A stretch of DNA of 27,107 nucleotides, from NCBI GenBank assembly GCA_943329105.2, contig CALQCP020000007.1:1-27107 (forward strand), given 5' to 3'. The DNA comes from Chitinophaga pinensis. Lineage in GTDB: Bacteria > Planctomycetota > Phycisphaerae > Phycisphaerales > SM1A02. Below the pieces are notes generated by a model. The model was not told the origin of the DNA. It ran no database searches and saw only the letters and a list, made by a program, of their open reading frames with translations. Positions 8,241 to 16,809 of the stretch are shown here, in pieces; within the stretch, counting starts at the first letter, position 1; each line of letters starts with the position of its first letter. A program made the translations under genes and the position numbers.

Positions 8241-9707
8241 GTGATCTTTGGATGGCGTAAAGGTGATTCCAGTAACTCCGAGAAGCCCTACGAACCGCAG
8301 CCCGACAAGGCGCGCAAGTTCTTTGAACACGCCCGCACAGTTGGGGGAACTGACCAGCTTGACTACTCCCTCAAACTCTGGGCCAACGGCCTGAAGTTTG
8401 ACCCCGCCAACATGGTGGCTCATCAGGGGATGTATGAAGTGGCCTGCAAATTCCATGAACGCGCCTCACCAGCTGCCGGCAAGGACATCAAGGAAATCGA
8501 AGGTCCGGGACCGGTCGACAAGATGGTGGTTCAGGAATACACCTGGATGCGGGACCTCAACAATGTTTCCGCCGCCATGCGCTTCCTGGAAGCGGCTGGC
8601 AAGGCTGGGCAGGTTCCGGTTGGTCAGTGGCTCGCGCCCAAGGTGATCAACATGCTTCGCAACGCGATGCAGAAGAAGCCGCAGAAGAAGGTCTGGGTGC
8701 AAGCCATCGAACTGTTCTCCGAAGTGGAGGCCTGGAACGAAGCGTTTGCATCCGGTGAGGAAGCGCAGCGATTGGATCCATCCGATGGAGCGCTTGAACA
8801 GCGCATCCGTCAGTTGACTGCCGCGCGTGCCATTCAACAAGGCGGCTACCAACAGAACTTTGGTCAAGCAGGCGGCTTCCGCGCGCAGGTGCGCGACTCC
8901 GAGAAGCAGCGGCAACTGGAAGCATCAAACAGCATTTCCGGCGCTGGCGGCAGCGAAGAAATCGCTATGGACAAGGCGAAAAAAGACTTTGACGACAATC
9001 CCATGTCGCCTGAGGGAATCAATCGTTACGGATCCCTGCTGCGTAAGCGTGGGCAACCGGGCGATGAAGACCGCGCCATTGAAGTGTTCTTGGCTGGCTA
9101 TACCCGGCTCCATGAATACCGCTTCAAGATGAATGCAGATGACCTGCGGATCGCAATAGTGCGGCGCAGTGAGCGCGTGGCGCGCGAGCAACTGGAGCAG
9201 GCGCCCGACAACTCACAACTGCAGATGACCCATGATGCGGCGCGTGCCAAGCTCTTGGAACTGGAAGGCGAGATCTTCCGCGAGCGCGTCCAGAAGTACC
9301 CAACCAACCGCGAGATGAAGTCTGACCTCGGTCGCATTGAGTATGAACTTGGCAATTACCAAGATGCCATGGCTGCATTCCAGCTTGCGAAGGATGATCC
9401 GAAGTTGAAGGTCAACAGCGCGTGGATGCTGGGGCGTTGCTTTGCGAAGGAAGGCTGGCATTCGGAAGCCACCAGCGAATACAAGGAAGCACTTGGCGCC
9501 ATTGATGCCACCCACGCCGAGAAAGAGCTGGACATCAAGTACGACCTCATGCTCTCGCTGATTGAACTGGCGAAGTTGGAAAAATCCGGCGCCCATGCCA
9601 AGGAAGCTGCGGACATTTGCAGCGCGATCGTTCGCAAGAACATTGGCTACAAGGACGTTCGTATTCGACGCAAGGAAGTTGACGAACTGATTCGCACGCT
9701 CGGCTAA
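8241..9707 (+). CDS. TPR-repeat protein, cytoplasmic
   Basis: The 488-aa product starts at GTG 8241, supported by AGGAG 7 nt upstream. It has no signal peptide or membrane helix. Helical repeats in the TPR style are visible at both ends: RKFFEHARTVGGTDQLDYSL and LKFDPANMVAHQGMYEVACK near the N-terminus, AIELFSEVEAWNEAFASGEE with AQRLDPSDGALEQRI in the middle, and REMKSDLGRIEYELGNYQDA followed by FQLAKDDPKLKVNSAWMLG towards the C-terminus. A charged, Gln-rich linker (about 200-250) separates the halves. TPR proteins are scaffolds; no partner can be named. The DUF900 lipoprotein gene starts 8 bp downstream, so these two and kdsB probably form one transcript. Confidence 0.82.
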   Translation: MIFGWRKGDSSNSEKPYEPQPDKARKFFEHARTVGGTDQLDYSLKLWANGLKFDPANMVAHQGMYEVACKFHERASPAAGKDIKEIEGPGPVDKMVVQEYTWMRDLNNVSAAMRFLEAAGKAGQVPVGQWLAPKVINMLRNAMQKKPQKKVWVQAIELFSEVEAWNEAFASGEEAQRLDPSDGALEQRIRQLTAARAIQQGGYQQNFGQAGGFRAQVRDSEKQRQLEASNSISGAGGSEEIAMDKAKKDFDDNPMSPEGINRYGSLLRKRGQPGDEDRAIEVFLAGYTRLHEYRFKMNADDLRIAIVRRSERVAREQLEQAPDNSQLQMTHDAARAKLLELEGEIFRERVQKYPTNREMKSDLGRIEYELGNYQDAMAAFQLAKDDPKLKVNSAWMLGRCFAKEGWHSEATSEYKEALGAIDATHAEKELDIKYDLMLSLIELAKLEKSGAHAKEAADICSAIVRKNIGYKDVRIRRKEVDELIRTLG

Positions 9708-9715
9708 CCCGCCCC

Positions 9716-11170
9716 ATGCGCATGAACGCTCCTCGTACGCACTTGTTCGCCCGAATCATCGCCGCGGGGGTCGCGGTGGTGCTGCTATCCGGATGCGCGG
9801 AAACGCTCATGCCAACGCCGGTGGGGTTCGACAAGAGCGGCGGGGATCCGTTTCTGAATACCCCGCCTTCGAGGCAGAGCACCCAACTCAAGGTGTTGGT
9901 GGCAGCGGATCGCAAGCCCGCAGTCCATGACGCATCGCGCGGTGACCCAGCAAGCAAGTCAGGGGTGGATTTCTTTACCAATGAACGTGACGGTTCCATG
10001 CAGTTTGGACTCGCCACTGTCGAATTCACGGCCAAGGAACCGGGCTGGGACTACCTGGTCAAGCAATCACGAACCGAAGACCGCCGAAGTGATCCAACAC
10101 TGAAGATGGTTGGCTATGAGCCGTTGGGGTCACTGTGGTTTGGAATGCCAGCACTTGACGAAACGCCACGCGATGCGGAAGAAGCCGCAATCACCACGAT
10201 TGCAGAGGCCGTAAATGCCGAGCTGAGTGCGGCACGCTGCAAGGACATCTACATATTCATTCACGGGTTCAACACTTCGTTTGTGGACAATATGACGCTC
10301 GGTGCAGAGATGTTTCATTACCTCGGCCGTGATGGCGTCTTTATCAATTACGGGTGGCCATCACAAAACAGCGTCTTTGACTATTCCGCGGATAAGAGCA
10401 CAGCGAGTTACTCAACTCGACCGTTTCGGCTATTTCTGACGCGCCTTGCCAAACGATCCAACGCGGAGCGTATTCACATTCTGGCACACAGCGCGGGTGC
10501 ACCGATTGCGGTTGAAGCGCTTCGACAACTGCGATTGATGCACTTCAGTGAGTCGAACGAGGCAACGCGTAGTCGGTACAAAATCGGACGCCTGGTACTG
10601 GTGGCTCCAGACATGGACCTCGGTGACTTTGAAAATGCAGTCGCGGATGGAGCGACTGCTGTGCCAGAACGCACCACGATCTACATTAGTTCGCATGACA
10701 AGGCCCTTGATATCTCTGCATGGATGGGCGGCTTTGCCCGGCTCGGCCAACCGCTGAGCGTGTTGACGCCGAAGAACATCGCGTTCCTTGGCGCGCAGGA
10801 AGGCGTTGACATTGTTGATGTCTTCCTCGCTGAGCGGATGTTCGGAAGCTGGCTGGGGCACAGCTACTTTCATGATGATCCATGGGTGAGCACTGATGTC
10901 CTGCTAACGCTGAAGCACGGCCTGCTGCCGGACGCGCGGGGCTTGGTCCGCGATCCCGAGGAGAGCGTGTTTACATTCCCAGCGGACTATCCAGCCAAGG
11001 CCGCAGCCGCGGCGTTGCGCGTATGCCAGCCTGCGCCGGCTGTTGCGCCGGTCGTGGCGCCTGCCGTGGCGCCTGCCGTTACACCTGCCGTTGCCCCAGC
11101 CGCGAACTCGGCGGCCACCCCGCCCGCGGCGGAGAAATCCGCTGCTGACTTCAATCCAGAGGACCGGTGA
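9716..11170 (+). CDS. DUF900-type alpha/beta-hydrolase lipoprotein
   Basis: The 484-aa product has a lipoprotein signal: basic start, hydrophobic IIAAGVAVVLL and lipobox LSGC with Cys27. The hydrolase core matches the DUF900 type of alpha/beta-hydrolase: IYIFIHGFNTSFVDN (about 178-192), INYGWPSQ, and the nucleophile elbow ILAHSAGAP with Ser259 (A-H-S-A-G). VAPDMDLGDFENA may carry the acid, and GHSYFHDDPW near the end offers candidate histidines. The C-terminus (about 437-484) is a low-complexity Ala/Pro/Val tail encoded by 12-bp repeats. Substrate is unknown; related proteins are annotated as esterases or lipases without proof. Start is ATG 9716 or the second ATG at 9722. It lies between the TPR gene and kdsB. 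Confidence 0.85.
   Translation: MRMNAPRTHLFARIIAAGVAVVLLSGCAETLMPTPVGFDKSGGDPFLNTPPSRQSTQLKVLVAADRKPAVHDASRGDPASKSGVDFFTNERDGSMQFGLATVEFTAKEPGWDYLVKQSRTEDRRSDPTLKMVGYEPLGSLWFGMPALDETPRDAEEAAITTIAEAVNAELSAARCKDIYIFIHGFNTSFVDNMTLGAEMFHYLGRDGVFINYGWPSQNSVFDYSADKSTASYSTRPFRLFLTRLAKRSNAERIHILAHSAGAPIAVEALRQLRLMHFSESNEATRSRYKIGRLVLVAPDMDLGDFENAVADGATAVPERTTIYISSHDKALDISAWMGGFARLGQPLSVLTPKNIAFLGAQEGVDIVDVFLAERMFGSWLGHSYFHDDPWVSTDVLLTLKHGLLPDARGLVRDPEESVFTFPADYPAKAAAAALRVCQPAPAVAPVVAPAVAPAVTPAVAPAANSAATPPAAEKSAADFNPEDR
11042..11101 (+). repeat. Five 12-bp tandem units in the hydrolase tail
   Basis: Units of the form GTGGCGCCTGCC repeat five times with small changes and encode V-A-P-A / V-T-P-A steps. 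They form the start of the disordered tail of the DUF900-type lipoprotein. Such in-frame repeats can change number by slippage without shifting the frame. Confidence 0.75.
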
Positions 11171-11174
11171 TTCG

Positions 11175-11918
11175 TTGACTCCCTTACGCGTTGCTGCCGT
11201 CATCCCCGCACGCTTTGCGAGCACCCGATTCCCGGGCAAGCCGCTGGCGGACCTCACGGGCAAGCCACTCATTCTGCACGTCCTTGATCGCGCCGCCGCA
11301 TGCAAGACGGTGAGCCGAGTGATCGTTGCCACCGATGATGAGCGGATCCATGAAACCGTCTTACGCGCCGGGTTTGAATCACGGATGACGCGGGCTGATC
11401 ATCCCAACGGTACGAGCCGTATTGCTGAAGTCGCCGAGACGCTTGACGAAGACTTGATCGTCAATATTCAAGGTGACGAGCCGCAGATTGAACCGGAGCT
11501 GGTTGATCGCACGGTCACCCTCTTGGCATCACGCCCGGATGTAAACATGGCCACCCTGGTCTCCCCCTTTGCCACGGGCGAGGATCCGGCGAACCCCAAC
11601 ATCGTCAAGTGCGTGTGCGCAGTGGATGGTCGAGCGCTCTACTTCAGCCGCAGCGTGATTCCGTTTAACCGAGACGGCGCCCCCGATGCAGCACAGCCAC
11701 TCAAGCATGTTGGTCTGTACGTGTACCGCCGCTCGTTTCTGAGTACGTTTCTTGCCCTTTCACCCACGCCACTTGAGCGCACCGAGAGTCTTGAACAGCT
11801 GCGCGTCTTGGAGCACGGCCACACCATCCTGTGCGCGCACGGCGAAGCACACTTCACGGGCATCGACACCCCCGAGCAATACGCCGCCTTCGTACAGCGG
11901 TGCCGGGCGCGCCTCTAA
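11175..11918 (+). CDS. kdsB: 3-deoxy-manno-octulosonate cytidylyltransferase (CMP-Kdo synthetase)
   Basis: KdsB activates Kdo with CTP for lipopolysaccharide inner-core assembly, in the cytoplasm. Family blocks are clear: AAVIPARFASTRFPGKPLAD at the N-terminus, VIVATDDERI, LIVNIQGDEPQIEPELVD, ALYFSRSVIPFNRD, KHVGLYVYRRSFL and LEQLRVLEHGHTI. With TTG 11175 as start the protein is 247 aa, the usual length. The TTG lies 4 bp after the stop of the lipoprotein gene, with AGAGGA about 11 nt upstream inside that gene. The open frame extends further left, but that part is antiparallel to family expectations (Arg/Pro-rich) and overlaps the lipoprotein tail. Its stop overlaps the first base of the hairpin repeat at 11917. 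Confidence 0.96.
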   Translation: MTPLRVAAVIPARFASTRFPGKPLADLTGKPLILHVLDRAAACKTVSRVIVATDDERIHETVLRAGFESRMTRADHPNGTSRIAEVAETLDEDLIVNIQGDEPQIEPELVDRTVTLLASRPDVNMATLVSPFATGEDPANPNIVKCVCAVDGRALYFSRSVIPFNRDGAPDAAQPLKHVGLYVYRRSFLSTFLALSPTPLERTESLEQLRVLEHGHTILCAHGEAHFTGIDTPEQYAAFVQRCRARL

Positions 11919-11966
11919 ATAGGTGCCGTTCACCACTGTCCCTATTTAAATAGATGCCGTTCATCC
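11917..11966. repeat. Two-unit REP-like hairpin repeat
   Basis: Two units of form AAATA-GRTG-CCGTT-CAYC lie at 11917-11934 and 11948-11965. In each, the 4-bp stem closes on the same CCGTT loop; the stem is GGTG/CACC in the first and GATG/CATC in the second, a compensatory pair change. Between them CCTATTT (11941-11947) is an exact inverted copy of AAATAGG (11917-11923). The element fills the gap between the convergent kdsB and aminopeptidase genes. It looks like a REP/RAYT-type extragenic element and may also end transcription; no transposase is in the window. Confidence 0.6.
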
Positions 11967-11984
11967 GCTACGCCCACGATCGGG

Positions 11985-14618
11985 TTACGCAGCAAGCTTC
12001 TTCACCCACTCCGCAGCTCGCTTGCGCCACGACGGATCGCGGTGATGCTCTGCGATCGCCCGCAAACGCTCCTTGGCAGCCTGGCACTTGAGTTCGGCCA
12101 AAGCACCGCCCGCGGCCATGGCAGTTCGCTCCTCTGCGTCGTCAAGCAATCCGATCAGGAACGTTTCCACCTTGGTGCGATCGTCGCCAGTCAAGCGCGC
12201 CGCCACATCGGCAAGCGCACTCACTGCTGCCGGCCGAACACGGTCGGGCAACCCAAGCGCGGTGCGCGACTCAATGCGCTCAACGTCCGAAGCGTCTCCA
12301 AACTTACCCAAGTATCGAAGCGCCGCCGCACTGATCGACTCGTTGTGGCTCGGCACCGCCAGCTGAGCGCGCACCGTGTCAACGGCGTCCTTGGCAGCAT
12401 GCGCCGTCAGCACATCAATCGCCTGCACGCGCACGATGTAACTCGCCTCGCCCGCGCCACCATTGGGCGGCATCAATAGATTGCGGCACAACGGCACTGC
12501 ATCAGCCGCGGGGACCTTCTCCAATGCCCCGATGACCGCCGCGCGCACCCGCACGTCCGCGATCGGCGAATTCGCCAACGCCAATACCGCCTCTTGTGAT
12601 TCCTTACTGCCATACGCAGCCAACGCATTCACCGCATCAATTCGAAGCGTAAATCGCAGCGAATCATTACGCGCCGTCTCCAAGAGCGCCATCCGCGCAT
12701 CGGGCGACTCCACCTTTGCCAGCGCCGCGAGCGCCTGTCGCTTTGCAGCATGGGTTGGACCCGATCGCAATGATCCCAACGTCCAGAGTTCTGGCTGCGT
12801 CACTTCAACGGTCTTCAACGCCTCAAGATATGGATCCACCCACACCGCTACCGGCGGCGCGTCCAACGTCTGCGACACCGTTCCCGTGCGGCCGGTCATC
12901 TCCATCGGAATCAAGACCTCACCCTTCTCAGTCTTCACCCACACCGGAATCGAAATCCGCATCGCGGGCGTGCGCGCATCAATCTGCTGGGTTTGCTCCG
13001 CGGTCACGGTCAACACGCGACTCGCTGCGTCGTAGACGCACTTCGCCTTGACTTGCGGTGAACCGGGGCGGAAGCACCACTGATCAAAGAACCACTCAAG
13101 CCCAAGCCCACTGGCCTCTTCCATGGCTCGCCGAAAGTCATAGGTCTCCGCATTACCAAGCGCATGACGCGCAAAGTATGACTGCACACCGGCAAAAAAC
13201 ACCTTGTCTCCAAGCATGCGCCGCAACATGTGCAGAATTGAGGCTCCCTTTGGATAGGGATTCGCAGGCCGACCAAATGTCTCGCCTGCATTCATGTACA
13301 CGGGGCTGCACATGGCTTCCGGCGCTGTTGAAACATCGCCACGCGCCACGCCCGCATTGCCAAGCACGGAATCCCAATAGCCATCAGCACCGTCGCGTTC
13401 TTCCATCCAAAGGGTGCTGCCGTACGTTGCCCATCCCTCGTTCAGCCAAATGTGCGCCCAACTGCGGCAGGTGATCAAGTCCCCCGTCCACTGATGGCAC
13501 AACTCATGACTGATGAGTCCGTCAAGATCCTGCTCGCTACGCGCCGTTGCATCCAACACCGCCGACGGCTGCATGGTGGTAGCGCTGGTGTTCTCCATTC
13601 CACCCGCGCCGAAATTGCGAACCACCAACTGGTCATAGCGCGCCCACGGATACTTCTGACCAAAGACGCGCTCAAACAACGCCACCATGCGGTCGGTGCG
13701 TGCATAGGTTGCCTTGGCATCATCGCCGCGTCCCTTGGGTGCCCACACAGTCATCGGCACACCGCTCAACGGGCTCAGCAACTCCGCGTGGTCAAAGTCA
13801 CCAATGACCACGGAAACCAAGTACGGAACATGTGGCTTCTCCTGATTCCAATGCCACACTTCGCGGTCGCCACGAACCTCATGCTTCACCAATGCGCCGT
13901 TGGAACTTGCCTGAAATCCAGCAGGAACATCGATCACCAACTCGGTGGCCATGCGGACGTTCGGGAAGTCATGAATCGGGAACCAGTAATGATTGGTCTC
14001 GGTCTGCCCCTGCGTGTGCACCTCCGCGCCGCGCGCGGGCGCTACGCCCGGGATCTCTGGCGTGGGCGCACTGAACGTCAACCCATCCATGGGCCGATCG
14101 CAGGAATACGCAATCACCACGGTGCTCGCCGCCGTCTGACCACCGCCCGCCGCTGGCACCAATGGCTGCGCAAATCGAATCGAAAGCGCCTGACCATCAT
14201 TGGAGAATTCAGCGTCACGACCATCAACCGTGACTGAAGTCACCTTCATTCCCGCAGCGTCAAGCCGAAGCACTTGCACTGGCATACCGATCGGCGCAAT
14301 CGTTAACGTCTCCGTCCCCGTGAAGCGCCCACTGGTCATGTCTTCAAAACGAAGCGCCAATTTCATGCGTTGAAACTGCACCTGCGGATCGGGTGGAAAG
14401 TTCCGATGGTCACGTCCGTTCGCTGCATCAAAGGCGCCGCCCTTGCCATCGCCAGGGCCCGCCGTGGGACGCTCGCGCTCCGCGCGCTCCATGCGATGCG
14501 CCCAGCAGCCACACTCCTCCTCCACCGTGACACTCAATGCCCAACTGACGGGCACCGCTGTGAGGAAAGGAAGCGCCAGTGCAAGAGGCAGAACGCGGGC
14601 AATGATGGGGTGGTCCAT
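11985..14618 (-). CDS. Secreted M1-family zinc aminopeptidase with HEAT-like C-terminus
   Basis: The 877-aa product begins with a signal peptide (hydrophobic VLPLALALPFLTAVPVSWAL) and is probably periplasmic or secreted. The M1 N-terminal beta domain covers about 80-290. The exopeptidase motif is GGMEN (339-343; G-A-M-E-N in most relatives), and the zinc site is HELCHQWTGD (His371, Glu372, His375) with Glu394 in WLNEGWATYG. From about 640 the protein holds HEAT-like repeats (DARMALLETARNDSLRFTLR, AVLALANSPIADVRVRAAVI, DASDVERIESRTALGLPDRV). The enzyme likely trims amino acids from peptides. It converges on kdsB and diverges from pyrG. No Shine-Dalgarno is seen; a TAGGGT box ends 7 nt before the ATG. 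Confidence 0.93.
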   Translation of the reverse strand: MDHPIIARVLPLALALPFLTAVPVSWALSVTVEEECGCWAHRMERAERERPTAGPGDGKGGAFDAANGRDHRNFPPDPQVQFQRMKLALRFEDMTSGRFTGTETLTIAPIGMPVQVLRLDAAGMKVTSVTVDGRDAEFSNDGQALSIRFAQPLVPAAGGGQTAASTVVIAYSCDRPMDGLTFSAPTPEIPGVAPARGAEVHTQGQTETNHYWFPIHDFPNVRMATELVIDVPAGFQASSNGALVKHEVRGDREVWHWNQEKPHVPYLVSVVIGDFDHAELLSPLSGVPMTVWAPKGRGDDAKATYARTDRMVALFERVFGQKYPWARYDQLVVRNFGAGGMENTSATTMQPSAVLDATARSEQDLDGLISHELCHQWTGDLITCRSWAHIWLNEGWATYGSTLWMEERDGADGYWDSVLGNAGVARGDVSTAPEAMCSPVYMNAGETFGRPANPYPKGASILHMLRRMLGDKVFFAGVQSYFARHALGNAETYDFRRAMEEASGLGLEWFFDQWCFRPGSPQVKAKCVYDAASRVLTVTAEQTQQIDARTPAMRISIPVWVKTEKGEVLIPMEMTGRTGTVSQTLDAPPVAVWVDPYLEALKTVEVTQPELWTLGSLRSGPTHAAKRQALAALAKVESPDARMALLETARNDSLRFTLRIDAVNALAAYGSKESQEAVLALANSPIADVRVRAAVIGALEKVPAADAVPLCRNLLMPPNGGAGEASYIVRVQAIDVLTAHAAKDAVDTVRAQLAVPSHNESISAAALRYLGKFGDASDVERIESRTALGLPDRVRPAAVSALADVAARLTGDDRTKVETFLIGLLDDAEERTAMAAGGALAELKCQAAKERLRAIAEHHRDPSWRKRAAEWVKKLAA

Positions 14619-14625
14619 AGGAATA

Positions 14626-14631
14626 ACCCTA
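14626..14631 (-). promoter_or_regulatory. Candidate -10 box of the aminopeptidase gene
   Basis: TAGGGT on the minus strand ends 7 nt before ATG 14618. A TTGACC lies just upstream (14635-14640) but far too close to be its -35. The remaining 200 bp to pyrG shows no other feature I can support. Confidence 0.22.
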
Positions 14632-14807
14632 CCGGGTCAACGGGCGCGCGTTCCAAAGTTCCAGGCAGTTTCGACCCGCTGAGGCGCTACCGCGCCATCC
14701 ATGCCGCGCCCAAGCACCTGCACCGCCACAGCACGGCTCCTCCACAGGGTTTCCCTGACGGACTGGCACCCGGAAGAAACGGCTCCATTTCAGCCCACAA
14801 TTGCGGA

Positions 14808-14837
14808 TTGAATCCAACCCCACCGCCGTGCTACCGT
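14808..14837 (+). promoter_or_regulatory. Candidate pyrG promoter
   Basis: TTGAAT (14808-14813) is followed after 18 bp by TACCGT (14832-14837), with TG one base before the hexamer (an extended -10). The expected start of transcription falls at or beside the pyrG ATG (14843), so the mRNA would be leaderless. This is the best promoter match in the window but is judged by eye only. Confidence 0.45.
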
Positions 14838-14842
14838 ATGCC

Positions 14843-16711
14843 ATGCCCAAGGACGGATACGGCGCGCAATCTCGTCAATATCAACCGAATCCCGACCCCG
14901 CGTCGGCTGGATTTCTTTCTCAATTCGGCGCTTCCGACGAATCGAGCGAGGGCTTCAGCCCCACGCCGCGCGGATACCAGCCCGGGCGCACCAAGTACGT
15001 AGTTGTCATCGGTACGGTAATGAGCGGACTCGGCAAGGGCATCTTCTCAAGTTCCCTCGCCAAGCTTCTGAAGGACAAAGGACTGACGGTCGCCCCCATC
15101 AAGATGGAGGGTTACCTGAACATCGATAGCGGCACGCTGAACCCCTATCGCCACGGCGAAGTGTTCGTGCTTGAAGACGGTCTTGAAACCGACATGGATC
15201 TGGGCACCTATGAGCGCGTCCTGAATCAGAACCTTGGGCGCCTGAACTTCGTCACTGCCGGCCAGATCTACACCGAAATTCTTGAACGCGAACGCCGTGG
15301 CGGATACCTCGGCCGCGATGTGCAAATGATTCCGCACGTCACCGGCGCCGTCAAGATGCGACTGCGACAACTGGCCATGACTGGCAACGCGGGCAAGCCC
15401 TGCGATGTGGTCTTTGTTGAAGTGGGCGGCACCGCGGGCGACTACGAGAACGGCTTCTACATTGAAGCGCTGCGCGAGCTGGCCTTTGAAGAAGGATCAG
15501 AAAACTGCTGTTTTGTAGCACTTACCTACATCTTGGAACCATCCATCTTGGGCGAACAAAAGTCCAAGGCGGCACAACTTGGCATCAAGCGACTGATGGA
15601 AGCGGGCGTGCAGCCGCAGCTCATCGCGTGTCGCGCCAAGAACCCGGTCACCGAAAAGGTGATGCAGAAGATCGCCATGTTCTCCAACGTGCCGCTGCCG
15701 CGCATCTTCTCCATGCACGATCGCGCCAGCATCTACACCATCCCGGACGCCATGCGCGACGGTGGGCTCGACCGCGAGATTCTTTCGCTCCTCAAACTGC
15801 ACGAGCGCGTCAACGCCAAGCAAGAGGATCGCGAACGCGTCACTTGGAGTGCATTCACAAAGCGACTCAACGCGCCACGCGCCCACAAGGTACGCATTGG
15901 CGTCTTGGGCAAGTACGCCAGCCTGCGCGATGCATACGCGTCCATCGACAAGGCCATTGAGCATTGCGGCACTGCGCTTGGTACGGAAATTGAAATTGAA
16001 TGGCTCGACACCAGCGACGTGGCAACCCTGGCCGCTGCCAAGCAGATCGTCAGCAAGTTTGACGGCGTGATTGTGCCCGGCGGTTTCGGAATGCGTGGCG
16101 TTGAGGGCAAGGTTCGCTGTGTGGAAGCCGCGCGTGTCGACCGCGTGCCGTTCTTAGGCATTTGCCTCGGTTTCCAAGTAGCAGTCATCGAATACGCGCG
16201 CGACGTCCTCGGTTGGACCGACGCGCACAGCACTGAATTTGACCCGGCTACCACGCACCCCGTCATCAGCGAACTGGCCGATCAGAAGAAGATTGAAGGC
16301 ATCATGGGCGGCACCATGCGCCTTGGTGGTCAAGATGTGCAGATCGAACGCGGCACCTTGGCACACTTGGTCTTTGGAGGTCGCGACGTGGTGCGCGAAC
16401 GCTTCCGTCATCGCTATGAGGTTGACCCCAAGCACGTGGCGGCTCTCACTGCTGGCGGCCTGATCTTCAGCGGTCGTCACACCAAGCATCCAATCATGCA
16501 GGTGCTGGAACTACCGATCTCGGTGCACCCGTACTTCATCGGCGCGCAGTTCCACCCGGAACTCACCAGCCGTCCGTTGGAGCCGCAGCCGATGTTCATG
16601 GGTCTGATTGCCGCAGCCATCGCGCGCCGCGAGCCTGACTTTGCACAGACCGAGCTCGGCAAGCGTTGGGTTCGTACCGCTAACGGAACGAACGCTGCAG
16701 TCACTGCGTAA
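14843..16711 (+). CDS. pyrG: CTP synthase (glutamine-hydrolysing), divergent N-terminal domain
   Basis: The enzyme makes CTP from UTP, ATP and glutamine. At 622 aa it is longer than the usual 535-550 because of a polar 50-residue N-terminal extension ahead of TKYVVVIGTVMSGLGKG. The synthase domain keeps GEVFVLEDGLETDMDLGTYE and EVGGTAGDYENG, but the highly conserved LDPYINVDPGTMSP block reads MEGYLNIDSGTLNP (88-101), and the ITNAIK site reads VTGAVK. The glutaminase domain is standard: VPGGFGMRGVEGK, Cys441 in FLGICLGFQ, and His571/Glu573 in GAQFHPELTSRP. ATG 14843 is chosen over a TTG at 14801 because a promoter-like sequence precedes it. It ends at a strong terminator and feeds CTP-using enzymes such as KdsB. 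Confidence 0.95.
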   Translation: MPKDGYGAQSRQYQPNPDPASAGFLSQFGASDESSEGFSPTPRGYQPGRTKYVVVIGTVMSGLGKGIFSSSLAKLLKDKGLTVAPIKMEGYLNIDSGTLNPYRHGEVFVLEDGLETDMDLGTYERVLNQNLGRLNFVTAGQIYTEILERERRGGYLGRDVQMIPHVTGAVKMRLRQLAMTGNAGKPCDVVFVEVGGTAGDYENGFYIEALRELAFEEGSENCCFVALTYILEPSILGEQKSKAAQLGIKRLMEAGVQPQLIACRAKNPVTEKVMQKIAMFSNVPLPRIFSMHDRASIYTIPDAMRDGGLDREILSLLKLHERVNAKQEDRERVTWSAFTKRLNAPRAHKVRIGVLGKYASLRDAYASIDKAIEHCGTALGTEIEIEWLDTSDVATLAAAKQIVSKFDGVIVPGGFGMRGVEGKVRCVEAARVDRVPFLGICLGFQVAVIEYARDVLGWTDAHSTEFDPATTHPVISELADQKKIEGIMGGTMRLGGQDVQIERGTLAHLVFGGRDVVRERFRHRYEVDPKHVAALTAGGLIFSGRHTKHPIMQVLELPISVHPYFIGAQFHPELTSRPLEPQPMFMGLIAAAIARREPDFAQTELGKRWVRTANGTNAAVTA

Positions 16712-16739
16712 GAACGCGCTGCGATTCAGTTGAAAGAAC

Positions 16740-16767
16740 AACCCCTTCCTCGAGGAAGGGGTTTTTG
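16740..16767 (+). terminator. Rho-independent terminator after pyrG
   Basis: CCCCTTCC (16742-16749) and GGAAGGGG (16754-16761) form a perfect stem over a TCGA tetraloop and are followed by five T (16762-16766). It sits 28 bp after the pyrG stop. On the other strand the stem is followed by a T-rich stretch, so it may also stop transcripts from the convergent FN3 protein gene. Confidence 0.92.
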
Positions 16768-16809
16768 TTGCATGCAATGTGTTCGTCGCGCGGTGCGACC
16801 GTGCCCCGC

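Noticed and set aside
8196..8456. N-terminal extension of def
   Set aside because: It overlaps the divergent TPR gene and adds 87 residues foreign to the deformylase family.
14801..14842. TTG start for pyrG
   Set aside because: It would place the start before the -10-like box, and the added residues do not resemble any PyrG; ATG 14843 is preferred.
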